Source: Rhynchosporium graminicola (taxonomy: Eukaryota; Ascomycota; Leotiomycetes; Helotiales; Ploettnerulaceae). Taken from it: DNA of 64,000 nucleotides. The notes below the pieces were generated by a model. It had not been told where the DNA came from, did not search any database, and saw only the letters and a list, made by a program, of their open reading frames with translations. The translations under genes were made by a program, and so were the position numbers. The DNA lies in NCBI GenBank assembly GCA_900074885.1, contig FJUW01000020.1:736844-800843 (forward strand), written 5' to 3'. Positions 47,601 through 60,419 of the stretch are shown here, one piece after another; the stretch's first letter is position 1, and each line of letters begins with the position of its first letter.

Positions 47601-48958
47601 CGTGATCGAGTTATCACTTATCTGTTCTTGTCTGTCTACTATAATAGTTCATGCAAGGTCTTGGCTCGCTAGTGAAGAATATATGATTTCGGCGAAGGGT
47701 AATGTGTTCTCAAGAGATGCCTTGGCAGTTTCGTGGCTCAAAGTCCTTTAAGCATTTCGTGTCTTTACTATGGCAACTTACTGAACCAGCACCGTCTCGC
47801 TGCCTCAACGGGCCACTTACTTCTGATGTCAATAAACAATCTCAAATCTCAATCTTCTGCAATCCTCAACTAGCAGGACACACAATGAATATTTACTAGC
47901 TAGAATGCGCTCGAGAGGCAGCCACCAGTGACAAACATTCATAACCTTCCTGTATCAATCTTTGATATGGGCTCAGGAAGAGACCTCTGAAATTATTAAG
48001 TATAAGAAGCCGAGGGGAGCAGTTGCCTTTTGGTCGAAAGTAAGGTTATCTCCAAGTGTTGAGAGAAGGCTGGTAGAAGTGGCAAAAGAGGGATCGACCT
48101 CATCCAGCAAGGCTCGACTGCTGAAGGAGAGGAAGCACTCTCCTTGTATACTACTCTACTTGGCTGATATATTTCTATTGGACCCAATTAGCTATTTGGC
48201 ATGAAAAATGGAACCAAGATGAGTGAACAGAGGTGACGTGAGGGGATGTAAGAGAGCTTCTAAAGAGAAAGCCGGTGATTGATGGTAATGACTGATCGCG
48301 TGCTGTCTTGCCTATAACTACATACAGATCCTTCATTATTTGAATGGCTAGGTGCATCGGTAGGAAGGGATGTTACCATATAATGACCGTAGACAGAGCG
48401 TGTGTAAGTCTTGAAGCGAGAGGGTCTGTTGACAACTGGTTCGTTCCGAGGCTGCTCTAGGTTATATCTGTAGCCTTTTTGACGGGTAGACGACAGACTC
48501 CGCTCAGTTCAAAAGACCCTCTGCTAGGCGGTCCTGCTCCGTAGGAGGGTATGAAAAGAGTTGTATTCGGCTAAGGAACAAGGAGCACAGCACGTTGCCA
48601 TTTTCCAGAAGATGGATAAAATTCATAGATCACACTCGGGGCTTGAAGATGCAAATTAAATGTAAGAGATCGGACAAGTATATTGACTGCTAGTATACAT
48701 AATGTACTCTCATGACCTCTAAAGATGCCTGTCGCCGCCTCTCTTAAAGCAAGTAGAGAGGAGAGAGAAGGGATAGTATCCTGATAAGGTCGTCATTGCG
48801 TCCTTGCCTAAATTCAACGCCGATGTAACAAGATGCCCCTCTTGTTCTAATGCTCCGTTCCAGCTTCAATTACAGCACTGTTGTGAACAAGGTAAGATCT
48901 TATGTACAATGTGAGCCCATAATGTTTCGATTATTCAACACTTCTTTAATTGAATTGA
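38631..48958. other. Gene-poor stretch between creA and Lon
   Basis: No secure gene over about 10 kb. Low-complexity runs continue to about 40.3 kb (CCAACCAGCCAG-type units at 39,797-39,855; ACCT units near 40,300). Open frames such as 41,830-42,270 (-) and 47,383-47,751 (+) look like chance. A perfect 14-bp palindrome (ACGCCGGCCGGCGT) lies at 47,211-47,224 and a fourfold CATGG/C-type repeat near 46,907-46,925. No tRNA, rRNA or transposon terminus was recognised. Confidence 0.5.
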
Positions 48959-51900
48959 TCAGTCATCTTCATCGTGATCTTTCTCCTTCTTCTTTGTGAG
49001 CTGACTTTTCCATAATTTATTCACTTTCTTGTTGTCGATATTAGGGAAAACCAAGTCAAATACATCAGAGTACCATTTCGCAGGGTGGCCTTCAATTCCC
49101 TCTTTGATGTTCTGTTCCTTGTAAGTTTCTGTGAGAGCATCTTGATCAAGTGGAACTTACTTCTGGAAGCTCTAGCCAATCTGAAATGTTGTCTGCTGGG
49201 AAAATAATCGTTTTCGACCCAGCTCGTCGAGCTGCCACCGTCTTTTCTCGGAGACCACCAATTCTTAGGACCTTTCCGGTAACTGTGAGCTCTCCAGTCA
49301 TAGCGATTGTTGGATCAAGTGGTGAGTCCAAGGCCAGCGAAAGCAATGAACTTGCCATTGTTATACCGGCGGAAGGTCCATCCTTCTGGACAGCTCCCTC
49401 GGGACAATGGAGATGTACCTTAGCCTTGTCGAAGAAGTGGTTGTCAGGGAACTGTTTCGCCATAACTGATTTAGCGAAAGAGTAGGCGATTGTAGTCGAC
49501 TCCTTCATGACCGCTTTCAGGTTTCCAGTCGTTGCGAGTCCAGGACGAGAGTCTCGGCTAAGTGCGCTCTCCAATATCGATTCAACGTATAACGCCGCGC
49601 CTCCCATTTGAGTCCAGGCCAGACCCATGGCCACTCCAGGAGGCGTTACGTCGTACAAACGATCAGAGGTAAAGACCGGAGGCCCAACATAATCCTTCAA
49701 GTTCTCCTTGGTAATATCAACGTGGACAGATTCGGGAACTTTGAGGCTGACACGTGGAATTTCAGTAGTCTCTTTCTCGATGTTCTCCGATGTCTCCTTC
49801 ACATCAGAGTCATCCTTCTTCGACTCTTCTTGAGCCGCCTTGCCTTCATCGGTCAAAGCATCCTCTTCAGATAGCACAGATTCGCCGACGTCTTGCACGA
49901 TCTTCAACGCCGACTTGCGATACACCTTTTCAATTTGCTTCTTCAGATTTCGAACTCCTGACTCTCTGCAATACTTGTTAATCAGCTCCTCAATAGCATC
50001 TTTGCTGAGATTGACATCAACATCCTTCAGTCCCGCTAGTTCCTTTGCCGCGGGACCCAAGTACCGCTCTGCAATTGCCATTTTCTCATCTGAAACATAT
50101 CCAGACAGTTGGATCATCTCCATTCGATCGAGGAGTGGTCGAGGAATTGTGTCGGTCATGTTGGCGGTACAAACAAATAGAACCTTGGAGAGATCGACAG
50201 GCACATCCAAGTAGTGGTCCAAGAACGAATTATTCTGCTCAGGGTCAAGCAACTCAAGTAAAGCAGATGCTGGATCTCCTTGGTGACCTCTTCCGATCTT
50301 GTCAATCTCATCAATCAAGATTAGAGGATTCTCAGTCTGGCATTTCTTCAAAGCCTGTATGATCCGCCCAGGTAGAGCACCGACGTACGTCCTTCGATGA
50401 CCTTTGATCTCGGCAACATCTGTGAGACCGCCAACACTGAATCTGTAGTATTGTCTGTTAAGTGCTCTCGCAATACTCTTTCCTATACTCGTCTTTCCAA
50501 CACCGGGTGGGCCGACGAAACACAAAATCTTGCCCTCCACTGTGCCTCGGAGCTTTCCAACAGCGATAAACTCCAAGATACGATCTTTCACGTCTTTCAA
50601 TCCGTGATGATCTTCGTCCAAGACCGTCATAGCATTGGTGATTCCAAAATTCTCAGCACTTCGCTGGCCCCATGGAATCTGCGTCAACCAGTCCAAGTAA
50701 TTTCTCGTTACATTGAACTCAGAAGCGGCTGGCTCTAAATGAGCCAACTTGTTCAGCTCTTCGTCGAAGACCTTCTTGACTGGCTCGGGCATCGCCAGTT
50801 TCAATCCCTTCTCCCTAAACTTCTCGACAAGCTTGTCCTTGCCGTCAGATTCGATGCCGAGCTCCCTTCGGATACCCTTCATCTGCTCCATCAACCAGTA
50901 CTCGCGCTGTCTCTTCTGTATCGACTTCTCAACATCCTTAGTGATCTTGGACTGCAGTTGAGCATTCATAAGTTCCTTTTTCAGGACAGTGAGGGCTTTC
51001 TGTAGTCTGTCTTCAACGTTAAGAGTTTCGAGAACTTCTTGTAGTTCGGCGACCTCGCCGGCCGACACTGCAGCAGCAAAATCTGCGAGCTTGGCTGGTT
51101 CCTGCATAACGTTCCCAGCTGAGTGGCTCATGGAGAAAGTGGAGATCTGGTCGCGGAAGAGGGTATTCATAGCCGCTACCTCCTTGAAGACGTTAATGAT
51201 TTCATTCGTGAGAGCTCGAATCATTTGACTCTTGGGGTCGTAAGGCTCTTCTTTCAGATTCTCGACCTTGGCCAAACTGACAGGGTATTTCCGTAGGAAC
51301 GAGGTAGGATCGTATGGAGCGGCAGCCTCAGCAGACTTTGGGGCGACTGCACCCTCCTCGAAACTTGCCACCACGTCTCCTTTCTTATCCTGCGATCCTT
51401 CTTCCTTGGAGAACTTTGCTGGGATTGCTTCCGGCACCACTGGGGCGTCTGGGGTGGACCCATCTCCTCTCTTCACCTCAACAGACGTGGTTCCATCAAC
51501 GTTGCTGATTAGAGCAGACATTTTAATCCTGCGATGTGGGTAGAAAACGGCAGTCAGCGCACCTTCGTCGCCGTGGACTGGAAAGGCACTCGTTATCTGC
51601 GCAAAAACTCCCACATCATGCACCTGGTCCACACTTTCGATTATGTCACCATCGGCATTCTCGTCCTTGAAAAGAAAAGCTCCAATGTATGGTTGACCTC
51701 TCTTGATCATATCCTGTATCGCAGCTACAACATTGGGATCTCGAACCGTGATCGCTTTGTAAAACCCGGGGAAAAGAGGCCGTTTCGATATTGGAAGTGC
51801 CATGACCTGCGGGTAGACATCTGGGACTGTAGTCTTCTGCAACGCTTTCTCAGCAGATGGTTTCCTTCCCTTCTTTCCTCCATCTCCACTGCCAGAGTCG

Positions 51901-52316
51901 CCAGCACCCCCAGATGCCGCAGCGCTCCCCTTGCCATCTGCCACATTTCCGGATGACGCGTTGCCACCTGAGGTCGACTCGGGGCTTTTGCTCTTTGTCT
52001 CTGCGACATCGTCACCATTAACTTCCTTTGGCTTCTCCGCCTTATCTTTCGTATGCTCATCTGCGACCTCCTCTACCGCATCCTCCGCCGTGTTGCTTGC
52101 ATCTTTCCTCCGGGCAGGAGATGTGGAGAATCTAGAGCTTCCCGATATGTGCTGAGCTGGAAATAGCGGGCGTAACGAGGGAGACGTGGCAGCGGGAACT
52201 CGACATCTGTGCGTTGTGTTATATAGTCTGCTGGAAACGTTGGGATGGGGTCTGAAAGCTCCTCGTGTTGTGCTCCGCAGCGCAACCCGCCATGGTAAAT
52301 TCTGGCCGTACAACAT
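48959..52316 (-). CDS. pim1: Mitochondrial Lon protease (PIM1)
   Basis: ATP-dependent serine protease of the mitochondrial matrix that removes misfolded and oxidised proteins and helps maintain mtDNA. Exons 52316-49161 and 49111-48959 give 1102 residues. The 49-nt last intron (donor GTAAGT) is needed to reach the conserved tail NIKEGIEGHPAKWYSDVFDLVFPN and the acidic end KEKDHDEDD. The N-terminus is a basic presequence followed by a Ser/Gly/acidic linker. The Lon substrate-binding domain starts near 165 (ALPISKRPLFPGFY). AAA+ signatures: Walker A GPPGVGKTS from 602 and Walker B LILIDEIDK (D669/E670). The protease domain has Ser982 (DGPSAGI) and Lys1025 (GLREKTVAARR), 43 residues apart as in bacterial Lon. 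A charged insertion (about 845-890) before the protease domain is typical of fungal mitochondrial forms. Confidence 0.97.
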
Positions 52317-53290
52317 AACCTCGGAAGCTTTGCCAGGGGCGAATTGTGACTAAAAGAGAATTCAATTCGAGTTGAAATGGTCCCTTAGTGTTTGTTGATG
52401 TAAAGGGAAAGATCCTGTATCGAGTGACCAAGTGTCGGAACTAGGGGGGCGACAGATTTCTGAGATATAGAAAAGTCGATGAGGAACCAACAGTTCGCAT
52501 CATCGATGCTTTGAAAGCTCCGGCGTTTCTCAAGGGCCGATCGCGCTAATCTGTCGCTTAATCGAGACAACAAAATGGAATCGCCTCCTCGTCCCGGCCG
52601 TATTCATCCCCAAACAGAAAATTACTCCTTCCAAGAACTGTGTGACAATGCCTGTCCGTAATGTCACAATGTATAGCGAAATGCATCGAGATTCTGCACC
52701 TTCGGGCTTCGGGCGAAATGAAATTTATCTGATGACACGATCTTCGCAAATAACTCTCCAAGTTGAATAGAGATCTTCTTGGTGTCTCTCATATTTCCAG
52801 CGGTCTTCCATACCGTGATTAATTGATACATTGTCAAAGAACGCACTGGGTGTGAGGCTAGCCAAGCTCATCTCATATGTAGCTGAAAATATCTTTACCC
52901 AGAATTACTATTTTATCACATCATTGTGTTAATGTGGTTTAAAATTGAGAGATTCACATGCGACGATCCGACGAGTTTTTTTAGGGTAGGATCTCAAATG
53001 TCATGAATATCTACATGACATATGGCGGAAATAAAGCGAACCTAATTCTCTTGCCTTTGCCACTACATGCTTGACCATCGTTCCATTTTCAAGCACAATA
53101 TCACGACCATTAACATATCAGCATGTAATTAGTTGGACAACCTAGTTTTCGATTACTCGAAGCTACGTCTAACTAGCGATATCAATCACCACCAAGCGAT
53201 CAAGGTGTAATCCCAAAACAACCATTGCTCCTCGTAATGCATGTATTTCGTCCTGTCCTGTCCTAATCCTGGTCTGTCCCTTGCGATCTC
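52317..53290 (-). other. Intergenic region between Lon and BRO1
   Basis: About 970 bp holding the Lon promoter and the BRO1 3' region (genes in tandem on the minus strand). No other feature recognised. Confidence 0.5.
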
Positions 53291-56200
53291 CTACTTCCAT
53301 GCATTCAACCCAGCCCAGGGATCACCGGAGCTCTGCTGTTGCTGCTGACCAGGTCTCTGCTGATTTCCATATCCGTATTCGCCTTGAGGTGCGCCGGGCT
53401 GTTGGAAAGTCTGCTGTGGACCAAGAGGAGGAGGGCCACGAGGTGGAGGAGGTGGAATGTATCCCTGTGGTAGATATTGCTGTTGGCCTTGTGGCTGATG
53501 AATTGGTTGAAAGCTTGTTTGACTTTGCGAGAATGTGGTCTGGGTTGGAGGAGGTGATACTGGTGGGTACATGCGTGGATTGTAGCCGTCTTGTGGCTGC
53601 GCGGTTGGCTTCTGTGCGTAGGGATCAGGTCTTGCTTGCTGTGTTGGGTAGAAAGATCCATTCTGTGGACCTCCAAAAGACGGGTGTGCCGACTGAGGGT
53701 GTACAGATTGAGGATGTGCAGACAATGGTGGAGGCGATGTTGGTACCTGATATTGGCCGGCAAAATTTGTTTGAGGGTACCGGGTCGATGGAGACGATGA
53801 ATTGTAGGAAACTGATTGGGCTCGAGGTGGTTTGCCCGTTGACGGAGAGGTAGCAGGATCCATTGACATTCGCTCCATGAGACTCCTCAGTCGCTCACGC
53901 TCTCTTTCAGCGTCCCCATTAGCATTGCGGTTACGGTCCTGCTCGATCTGGGTGAGAAGTTGTGCTCCTTCAGATCTTCGATTATTGACAAAGGTCTCCA
54001 CATTCTTGTCGAGGCTATCCACAGTGTCCTTCATTTCACTGTACCACTGCTTGGCTGCTAGTAACCCAGCTTCTAGATCCAGAAATTCTTGATAAACGCG
54101 TTTGTACTTCGACATAACAGAAGACCGTTGCCGAGTAATACTCTCGTATTTACTCTGCTCCGATCGAACTCGCTTATCTTGTAGTAAAGTGTTGAAGGTT
54201 GAGGTAAGCTCTTTCATGAGCGATGACTGTTTGTGATTTGCTGACAGGAGGCGACTCTGATGTGGTCTGAACTTTTCAAGCTCCGCTTGAAATAACTGTG
54301 ATTCGTAATTTGAGATGGACTTTTTGTTCAAAATTAGGACTTGTGATATATCGTCGTTGTGAACCTGATTGACTGTTAGTGATGCTTCCATCCTTTTGCA
54401 AGATTGAGTTTCACAAACCTTCTCTTTCAGATCCTTCAGCACTTGAGATCGTTCACGCTTGATCAGGTTCAGCTTTTTCAGGATTTCCTCGACCTTCGTA
54501 ATCTGGTCCATCACACTCATACCACGCTCCTCGAAATCGTCATCTAGCAGATTCCCTTCTCCGCCGGTGGGACTTCCGATATTTTTTGATCTACCACCAA
54601 CTTGAATCAAAGCCTTTTGAAAGAGTACATCTGCCTCACCAATCTCACCAGCGGATCTCATCTCATCAAAGTCGACTTCATGCTGCCGCATTTTAGCGTA
54701 GAGCTGATTGTCACTGCGGGCGGCTTCCTCTAAAGCATCTCGATAATTCCGAATGTCGCTCTTCAACGTCGAAGTCAACCTGGAACTGGGTTGTTGAGTC
54801 CAGTCTCCTTCGTACTTAGATCGCATTTTCTCACACACGCTTTCCTCCATGTCCAGCTGTCTCGTACTCCTGTCTAAGACAGTCAGGATACCATCCTTAC
54901 TCGACTTCAGAAATTCAAAAGTTGGCGCAGGTCCATCGCGATTTGCCACCTCGTCACACCAGCCCCGAAATTCATCGTCTGCTGTCAGCTCTTGATTAAA
55001 ACCGCCTTTGAGCACCTGCAATGCGTTGGGCAATCTCAGATAATCGAGGCTTGCTGCCATCTCGCTATTTGCCGTTTCAACCCGCTCCGTCTCGGCTCGT
55101 ACTAGTTTTGCTTTCTCCTCATCGTACAAGCTTGCTGATTCGGTGACAGACATGGGCACGATCTTCTGGAAGATATCAGGCCCTGTGATCCTCTGAATGT
55201 CTTGCCCGGCATACAATTCACTAACTGGGATCGCCTTTGCCGCGGGAAGTTTTGGGATGACAGGAAGAGCGGCTTCGGCTGGCACAGTCTGGTGGTAAAT
55301 GTAGTCGTTATCTTTTATGAGCTCGGACATCTTTTCTTGAACATTGGCGAGTTGGCGCTTGGTGATTTCAATTAAAGTAGCCCCAGTTTCTGATGTCAGA
55401 TTTGAGTTTGCGGGGACATTTCCTGGAAAGCCGTTTGATAATTTTTGAGCTTCCTTTGCCCCAATTTCTGCAGCTTGAAGACGTGCGATAGCTGTTCCAT
55501 GAGAATTCGCATCATCATCTGCCATAGCTTGGTAATATTGAGCTACTGAGGCCATATGATTGGATTTGATCTATGCGTGGTCAGAAAGTCTACGCGGCCC
55601 ACTAGAATCGTCCAAAGTGCCTTCATGCAACCACCACCAAGAGTAAGTTCCCCACTCTATAGTGCAATGAAGAAAAGGGAAATTTACCTGAACAACCAGT
55701 AACCAGACTTTCTCAAAGATTGCCTTGTTGACATTTTCTTGAGTTCCCTCGACGGCTTGGGCGTAAAGATATGCCGCTTGACTTGCTAACTTTGCCAACA
55801 GTCCCACCTTCTTGCCATCCGCAATCTGCTTCTCAAGGAAAACCTCCTGCCCCTGGGCAAGCATTATCTGTATGAGTGTCTTGACTGTTTCTCGGCTGAG
55901 GTCCGTAGATGGGGCATGTAGAAAGTTCTCATTGATATAAGTGAACATGCCAGCGGACGCTTGGAAGGAGTGGTAGGCGGTCTTGAGTCCAGAGTCTTCA
56001 GAGCGAGTTTGATGAGCTGCATGGCATGACAGCACGGCGGATATGTTGAAAATTATGGAGGCTTTCTCATATGCCAAAGAGTACTGAGAGGTGGGCTTAT
56101 GTGTAAACGCATCGAACCTTTGCAAACCTATTAGCCACTATCATTTCCAACCTTAGCAGAGTTTCCATACCATGTGAAAGATATCTTTATGTGGCTCTCA

Positions 56201-56445
56201 TCGACCGGAAATCGAAGGTCCAGAAGTTCCAGTTGCCCATAATATCTGTAAAGCAAATCTCGCCCAGCAGCACTGTCCTTCCCGGCCCCTCTCATATCCT
56301 GTCTTAATCGATTCAATGTCGCACATTCCTCTGCATAACGCTCTGGATCATCTCCATATGTCTGGCGGATGTATTGCTTCAAAGGTTGTATCCAGTCGAT
56401 CTCGTTTGTCGCCTTCAGCGGCGCTGATATCATCGGTGCCTGCAT
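53291..56445 (-). CDS. bro1: ESCRT-associated protein BRO1 (vacuolar sorting; ALIX/PalA-related)
   Basis: Binds Snf7 of ESCRT-III at endosomes and recruits the deubiquitinase Doa4 during sorting into multivesicular bodies. Three exons (56445-56171, 56117-55688, 55570-53291) give 994 residues. Splice 1 gives SFTW|FDAFTHKPTSQYSLAYE, and splice 2, over a 117-nt intron, gives KVWLLVVQ|IKSNHMASVAQYYQAMA, both as expected for the family. The BRO1 domain spans about 1-390 (MISAPLKATNEIDWIQPLKQ, ASIIFNISAVLSCHAA, ASVAQYYQA). The V-shaped coiled region covers about 400-730. The tail is rich in Pro/Gln (PPPPPRGPPPLGPQQ) and ends in GDPWAGLNAWK. Fungi have two related proteins; the length and this C-terminal end point to BRO1, not PalA/Rim20, which functions in pH signalling. 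Confidence 0.95.
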
Positions 56446-57816
56446 CTTGCTTCCGGCGCAAACGATCTGCCACTACGTCCGTCTTGTTGTCCTAATATAC
56501 TCTCTATTTCCAAGCGCAATTCCTCAAAACAGCTCTAATGATTCCTGTTTCGGTGTGCTGGTAGTGGGGTCTCAAACGTTTTGACGTGATGTGTTGCAGG
56601 ATGCGCGAAATGCGGAGGAGGGGTGTTGTACAGGTCAGCGTTTAGCTGGCAGTAGCGACGTCTGTATGCCCCGATACACGCATGTGATTCATGATCGGTG
56701 GTTTACTAATTGAATGATAATCTGGGGGCTTGTGAGCATTGGGGTCCTTCGAAATGATCACAATTGAGGTGCGTTAGGCACCGCGGGCATATATTGTGTT
56801 AGTTTGGAGTCGAGAGGTTGAGCTTTGGAAACCAATGATTCCATCTGTAGCCTTGCAGCGAACTTGGCCCCTTATTCGGCCCCGATCATGAACGAGTGCC
56901 GACTGTTGATTAAGGAGATAAGCGCTGATAGGCAGTTGCATGCAATAATTGAAATGGTTGTAGTGGTAAACGGTGGTTCGACTACGAAAAGTGTACCTAA
57001 GCACTCACTATGCTCTAGCCGCCCAAGAGAGACTTTGTGATCCATTGCTCCTTTCAGCTTCACTAGATGACCTGCCAAAGTTCAAGGACGACGCTCTTGT
57101 GGTGTGGAATGCGCCTCGATCAACTCCAGCACGTTCATTTCTATGTAACATACGAGTGGCCATGCAGGTGCTGGAATTCCAAGAACCAATTACCTCTGGT
57201 TATGGCGTTTTGAAGATGCTATTGGGTAATCCTTGACGGACAGGAAACCATCCAGGGTCATCTGAGCGGGCCGGGACAGCCCGCATGCAGTGATCCATTT
57301 CAGATACAATATACGAGTACTATCTTCTTTCACGATTGTAGATAGCATTTGCTAATTTCAGCCTCCAAGTACCGGCCAACTTCAGTCAGGACGGGCATAG
57401 TGTCAACACGATGCAAGGCTACACAAACGGCCAAATTATACACAGGCCTCGGAGAAATACAACTTATCGGCATTGCGCTCATAAGATAAAAAAGACTGGT
57501 ATTTTAAAAAAGCGGTGGCCGAGGAGCCCAGTTAGACAATTTATCGCAACGGGGAAATGTCACCAATAATTTCATCACAGCTCAATATCCTCCACATCTA
57601 GCTGTGAACAACATAGTTTCATCCTTTTACGTGAGCAGAGTTTCCTCTTATTGGTCTCTTCTAAATGTACATGCTGGGTATGAAGACACTCCCATTCTCT
57701 CTATGTTACAGACTCCGATGCTCCAGACCTCCCACGATCTCCAACCTCGCTGATGAAATAAATAATCGAACAATACAACATATAAACCGGTACGCTCTAT
57801 TCAGAATACTATGTTC
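56446..57816. other. Intergenic region between BRO1 and MDJ1
   Basis: About 1.4 kb with the BRO1 promoter at its left and the MDJ1 3' region at its right. Short open frames only; nothing recognised. Confidence 0.5.
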
Positions 57817-59533
57817 TCAACGCTTCTTGTAGTCCTTCGCATCTTTTGGGACCTCCTTCCCAGTGTCATCTTTTGAAGTTCCTTGACTTCCATCTTTGGA
57901 ACCGGACGGATGGTCGGTCAGCTTGTTCCACACTGACTTGAGGAATCCTTCATTTTTATATGATGATCCAGAGTCAGAAGAGCTTAGGAATATTAGTTTC
58001 AGTCTAAGTTTCGTTGCAGGAAATCCTTACTTAGCTCGGCCGACATTCATGATGCGTTTTGCCGTTTTGTCACCTAACTCGTCTGCAAGCATCTCGATAA
58101 TGGTCCGTTGGTTGGCACTGAGATACTTCGGCATGATGACTTTGAACTCGACCTTGAGGTCACCGAATCCGCCCCTTCTTCCATCCAGCTTTTTCATACC
58201 CTTTCCTCCCAAAGTGATTTTGTCTCCAGTTCCTGTGCCCGTAGCTACTTTGACACTGACATCGCCATCCAGGGTAGGGATTTTGACTTCCCCACCAAGA
58301 AGGCCAGTGGTCAGAGGAATAGAAGCGGTGTATAGAATATCAGATCCAGATCGGTGATACTTCGGGTCTGTTGCTACCCTCACAAGCACGTATAGATCTC
58401 CTCGCATAGACTTCTGATTCGGGTTGGCAGCGTTGCCAGTTGCCGCAGCATCTCCTTCTCGGTCGAGTCGAAGTCGCATTCCGTCTTCGATTCCACCAGG
58501 AATATCCACGGTAACAGTTTTCCGTTCTCTTACTACACCGTTTCCGGAACATGACTTGCACTCCGATCCTCTCGGTATAGTAACACCTTGACCTCCACAA
58601 GTACCACAAGTTGACGCCATCTGAAATCCTCCCTGAACAAAGTGAACCCGAGTTCCGGTACCTCCACAGGATTTGCATTGGGAGCGTTTCGCTCCAGCTT
58701 TCAGTCCATCTCCGGAACAGGTCTTACAGGTCGAAAGGGGCGTTAAGTTGATAGCTTTCGATGTACCTTTTGCCGCCTCGACGAATGATATGTTGACCTG
58801 TGTCTCAATGTTCTCTCCGACAAGGATTTCCTCTTGGAATGGGTTTTGGCCAGGACGACCTCTCTTTCCTCCAGTGAAGCCTCTGAACAAGTCTTCGAAA
58901 TTGAAATCAGCTCCAAATCCTCCACCGAAACCTCCTGGAAATCCGCCGGCACCTGCACCTCCTCCAAACCCACCACCACCGAAAGGATCACCACCAGGGC
59001 TAGGCCCTCCTGGGTTTCCTCCCTGGTCGAAAGCTGCCGCTCCAAATTGATCCCAAGCGGCTTTTTTCTGTGCATCTGTCAGAAGCTCGTACGCGGATTG
59101 CGCCTCTGCAAATCTATCCTTCGCTGTAGGGTCCTTATTTGTATCCGGATGGTACTTCTTAGCCAGTCCATAGTATGCCTTCTTGATGTCGCCCGCGGAA
59201 GCGTTCTTGTCGACTCCGAGGACGGTATATGGATTCTTGGTAGCCTTCAAAATCGAAGTTGGATGGAAAGCCTGTGAATGTTAGTGGAGCTATTTAAGTG
59301 ATGTTCATTCAATAACTTACCCTCCTGTGTGAAACTCCATTCGGCGCATGAAGTCGTGTTGCAGCAACACTGGGCCGCCGTGATTGAGATGGTGTTACAG
59401 AACATATAGAACGAGGCTGCTGTCTCTTTGATACACCATGTTGAAATCGATTCTGCCTCGAGGCGTGGGCAGGGCACAATACTCGACTCGTCGTGGCGGC
59501 CCTGCTGAATACATTCGTGGTCCCAGCATTCAT
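57817..59533 (-). CDS. mdj1: Mitochondrial DnaJ-type co-chaperone MDJ1
   Basis: Hsp40 partner of matrix Hsp70 in protein folding. Three exons (59533-59321, 59271-58031, 57982-57817) give 539 residues. Exon 1 encodes a basic presequence ([19 protein letters not shown]). The J domain starts near 84 ([13 protein letters not shown]) with HPD at 112-114. A Gly/Phe-rich linker follows (about 150-195). Then four CxxCxGxG zinc motifs start near Cys253: [24 protein letters not shown] and CKSCSGNG. The substrate-binding C-terminal domain includes [12 protein letters not shown] and [15 protein letters not shown]. The last intron (48 nt) is needed to reach a conserved-style charged tail ([15 protein letters not shown], ending DYKKR). 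Without it a premature stop follows GRAK. It lies in tandem with BRO1 and Lon on the same strand. Confidence 0.95.
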
Positions 59534-60419
59534 AATTATAATTCGTATAATTTACTGAAATAACCTTCCGAAATACCGACTGTTTGAGTAAGTCGAGTAA
59601 GTCGACTGATGTATGCGTTGGCTTTGTGAAGAAGTGGTAGGACTATCTTCAGATTGTATGTTGACTTGGGACTTCGCGAGGAAACTTTTTTGGCTGTCAG
59701 TCATTTCAGGTGCATTGATTGGCTGACTGGGCATGTGGTCCCACAGAAGCTTCTTGCTCAGTCTCAGCATTTCTACGAAGCATACATGTCTGATTGCACT
59801 TCGAATTTAATCTACAGAAGTTCTAGATGTCTCATTAATGCCCTTCAAAGCCCTTCAAAGGACTTTTTGCTTGTTATGTATGGGCTATACAATTCCTTTG
59901 CTCTTTCAAGTCTTTTTCTTTCTTGCCTAGTGAGCACTCTGATATAGGAAATCCAATTACGTCCTTCGAAGCTGCCAGGCAGCTTGTGGTCCGAAGACAT
60001 ATCTTTCCATGAGATTTTGACGGAATTCAAGATTCTTTATTGATATCAGCAAGCACTCATGCGGCATTTCCTGGGTAATCGAGGCAAGCGGTTTTCAATG
60101 ACAACTCACCAAACATCACAGAACATAGCCTGGAATGGAGAGCTTCATGAAACATAGGTTCGGCCAGTCTCTCGCTCTCGAGGCATCAGAAATTTGCCAA
60201 AGACCATATAAGGTGCTATAACAGGTATCTATACAATATGGACTGGCTCAGGCAGGCCCAGTAGCCTGCCTGAGCTCGCGCTGCGCCACAACGTTGAGCT
60301 ACCTGATGCGGTGAAGTCAGCCTCGCCATAAATCTGATGATGTTTTGAAATGTTCGATCTCGATCATCTGCAAAAGACGCGTTTCATTTCGGGAATGACT
60401 TTCTGGGAGATCAAACACA
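59534..60419. other. Intergenic region upstream of MDJ1
   Basis: The MDJ1 promoter and the region before the first pseudogene. Contains a direct duplication of CCCTTCAAAG near 59,840-59,861 and the inverted repeat described separately. No gene seen. Confidence 0.5.
60246..60275. repeat. Perfect 12-bp inverted repeat with 6-base loop
   Basis: Arms 60,246-60,257 (GCTCAGGCAGGC) and 60,264-60,275 (GCCTGCCTGAGC) are exact reverse complements around CCAGTA. It lies about 145 bp before the ATG of the first pseudogene. It could be a hairpin-forming regulatory site, the end of a vanished element or a terminator; nothing in sequence decides. Confidence 0.75.

Noticed and set aside
53281..53853. 190-codon plus-strand frame opposite the BRO1 tail
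   Set aside because: Produced by the Pro/Gln-rich codons of BRO1 read backwards; no independent support.
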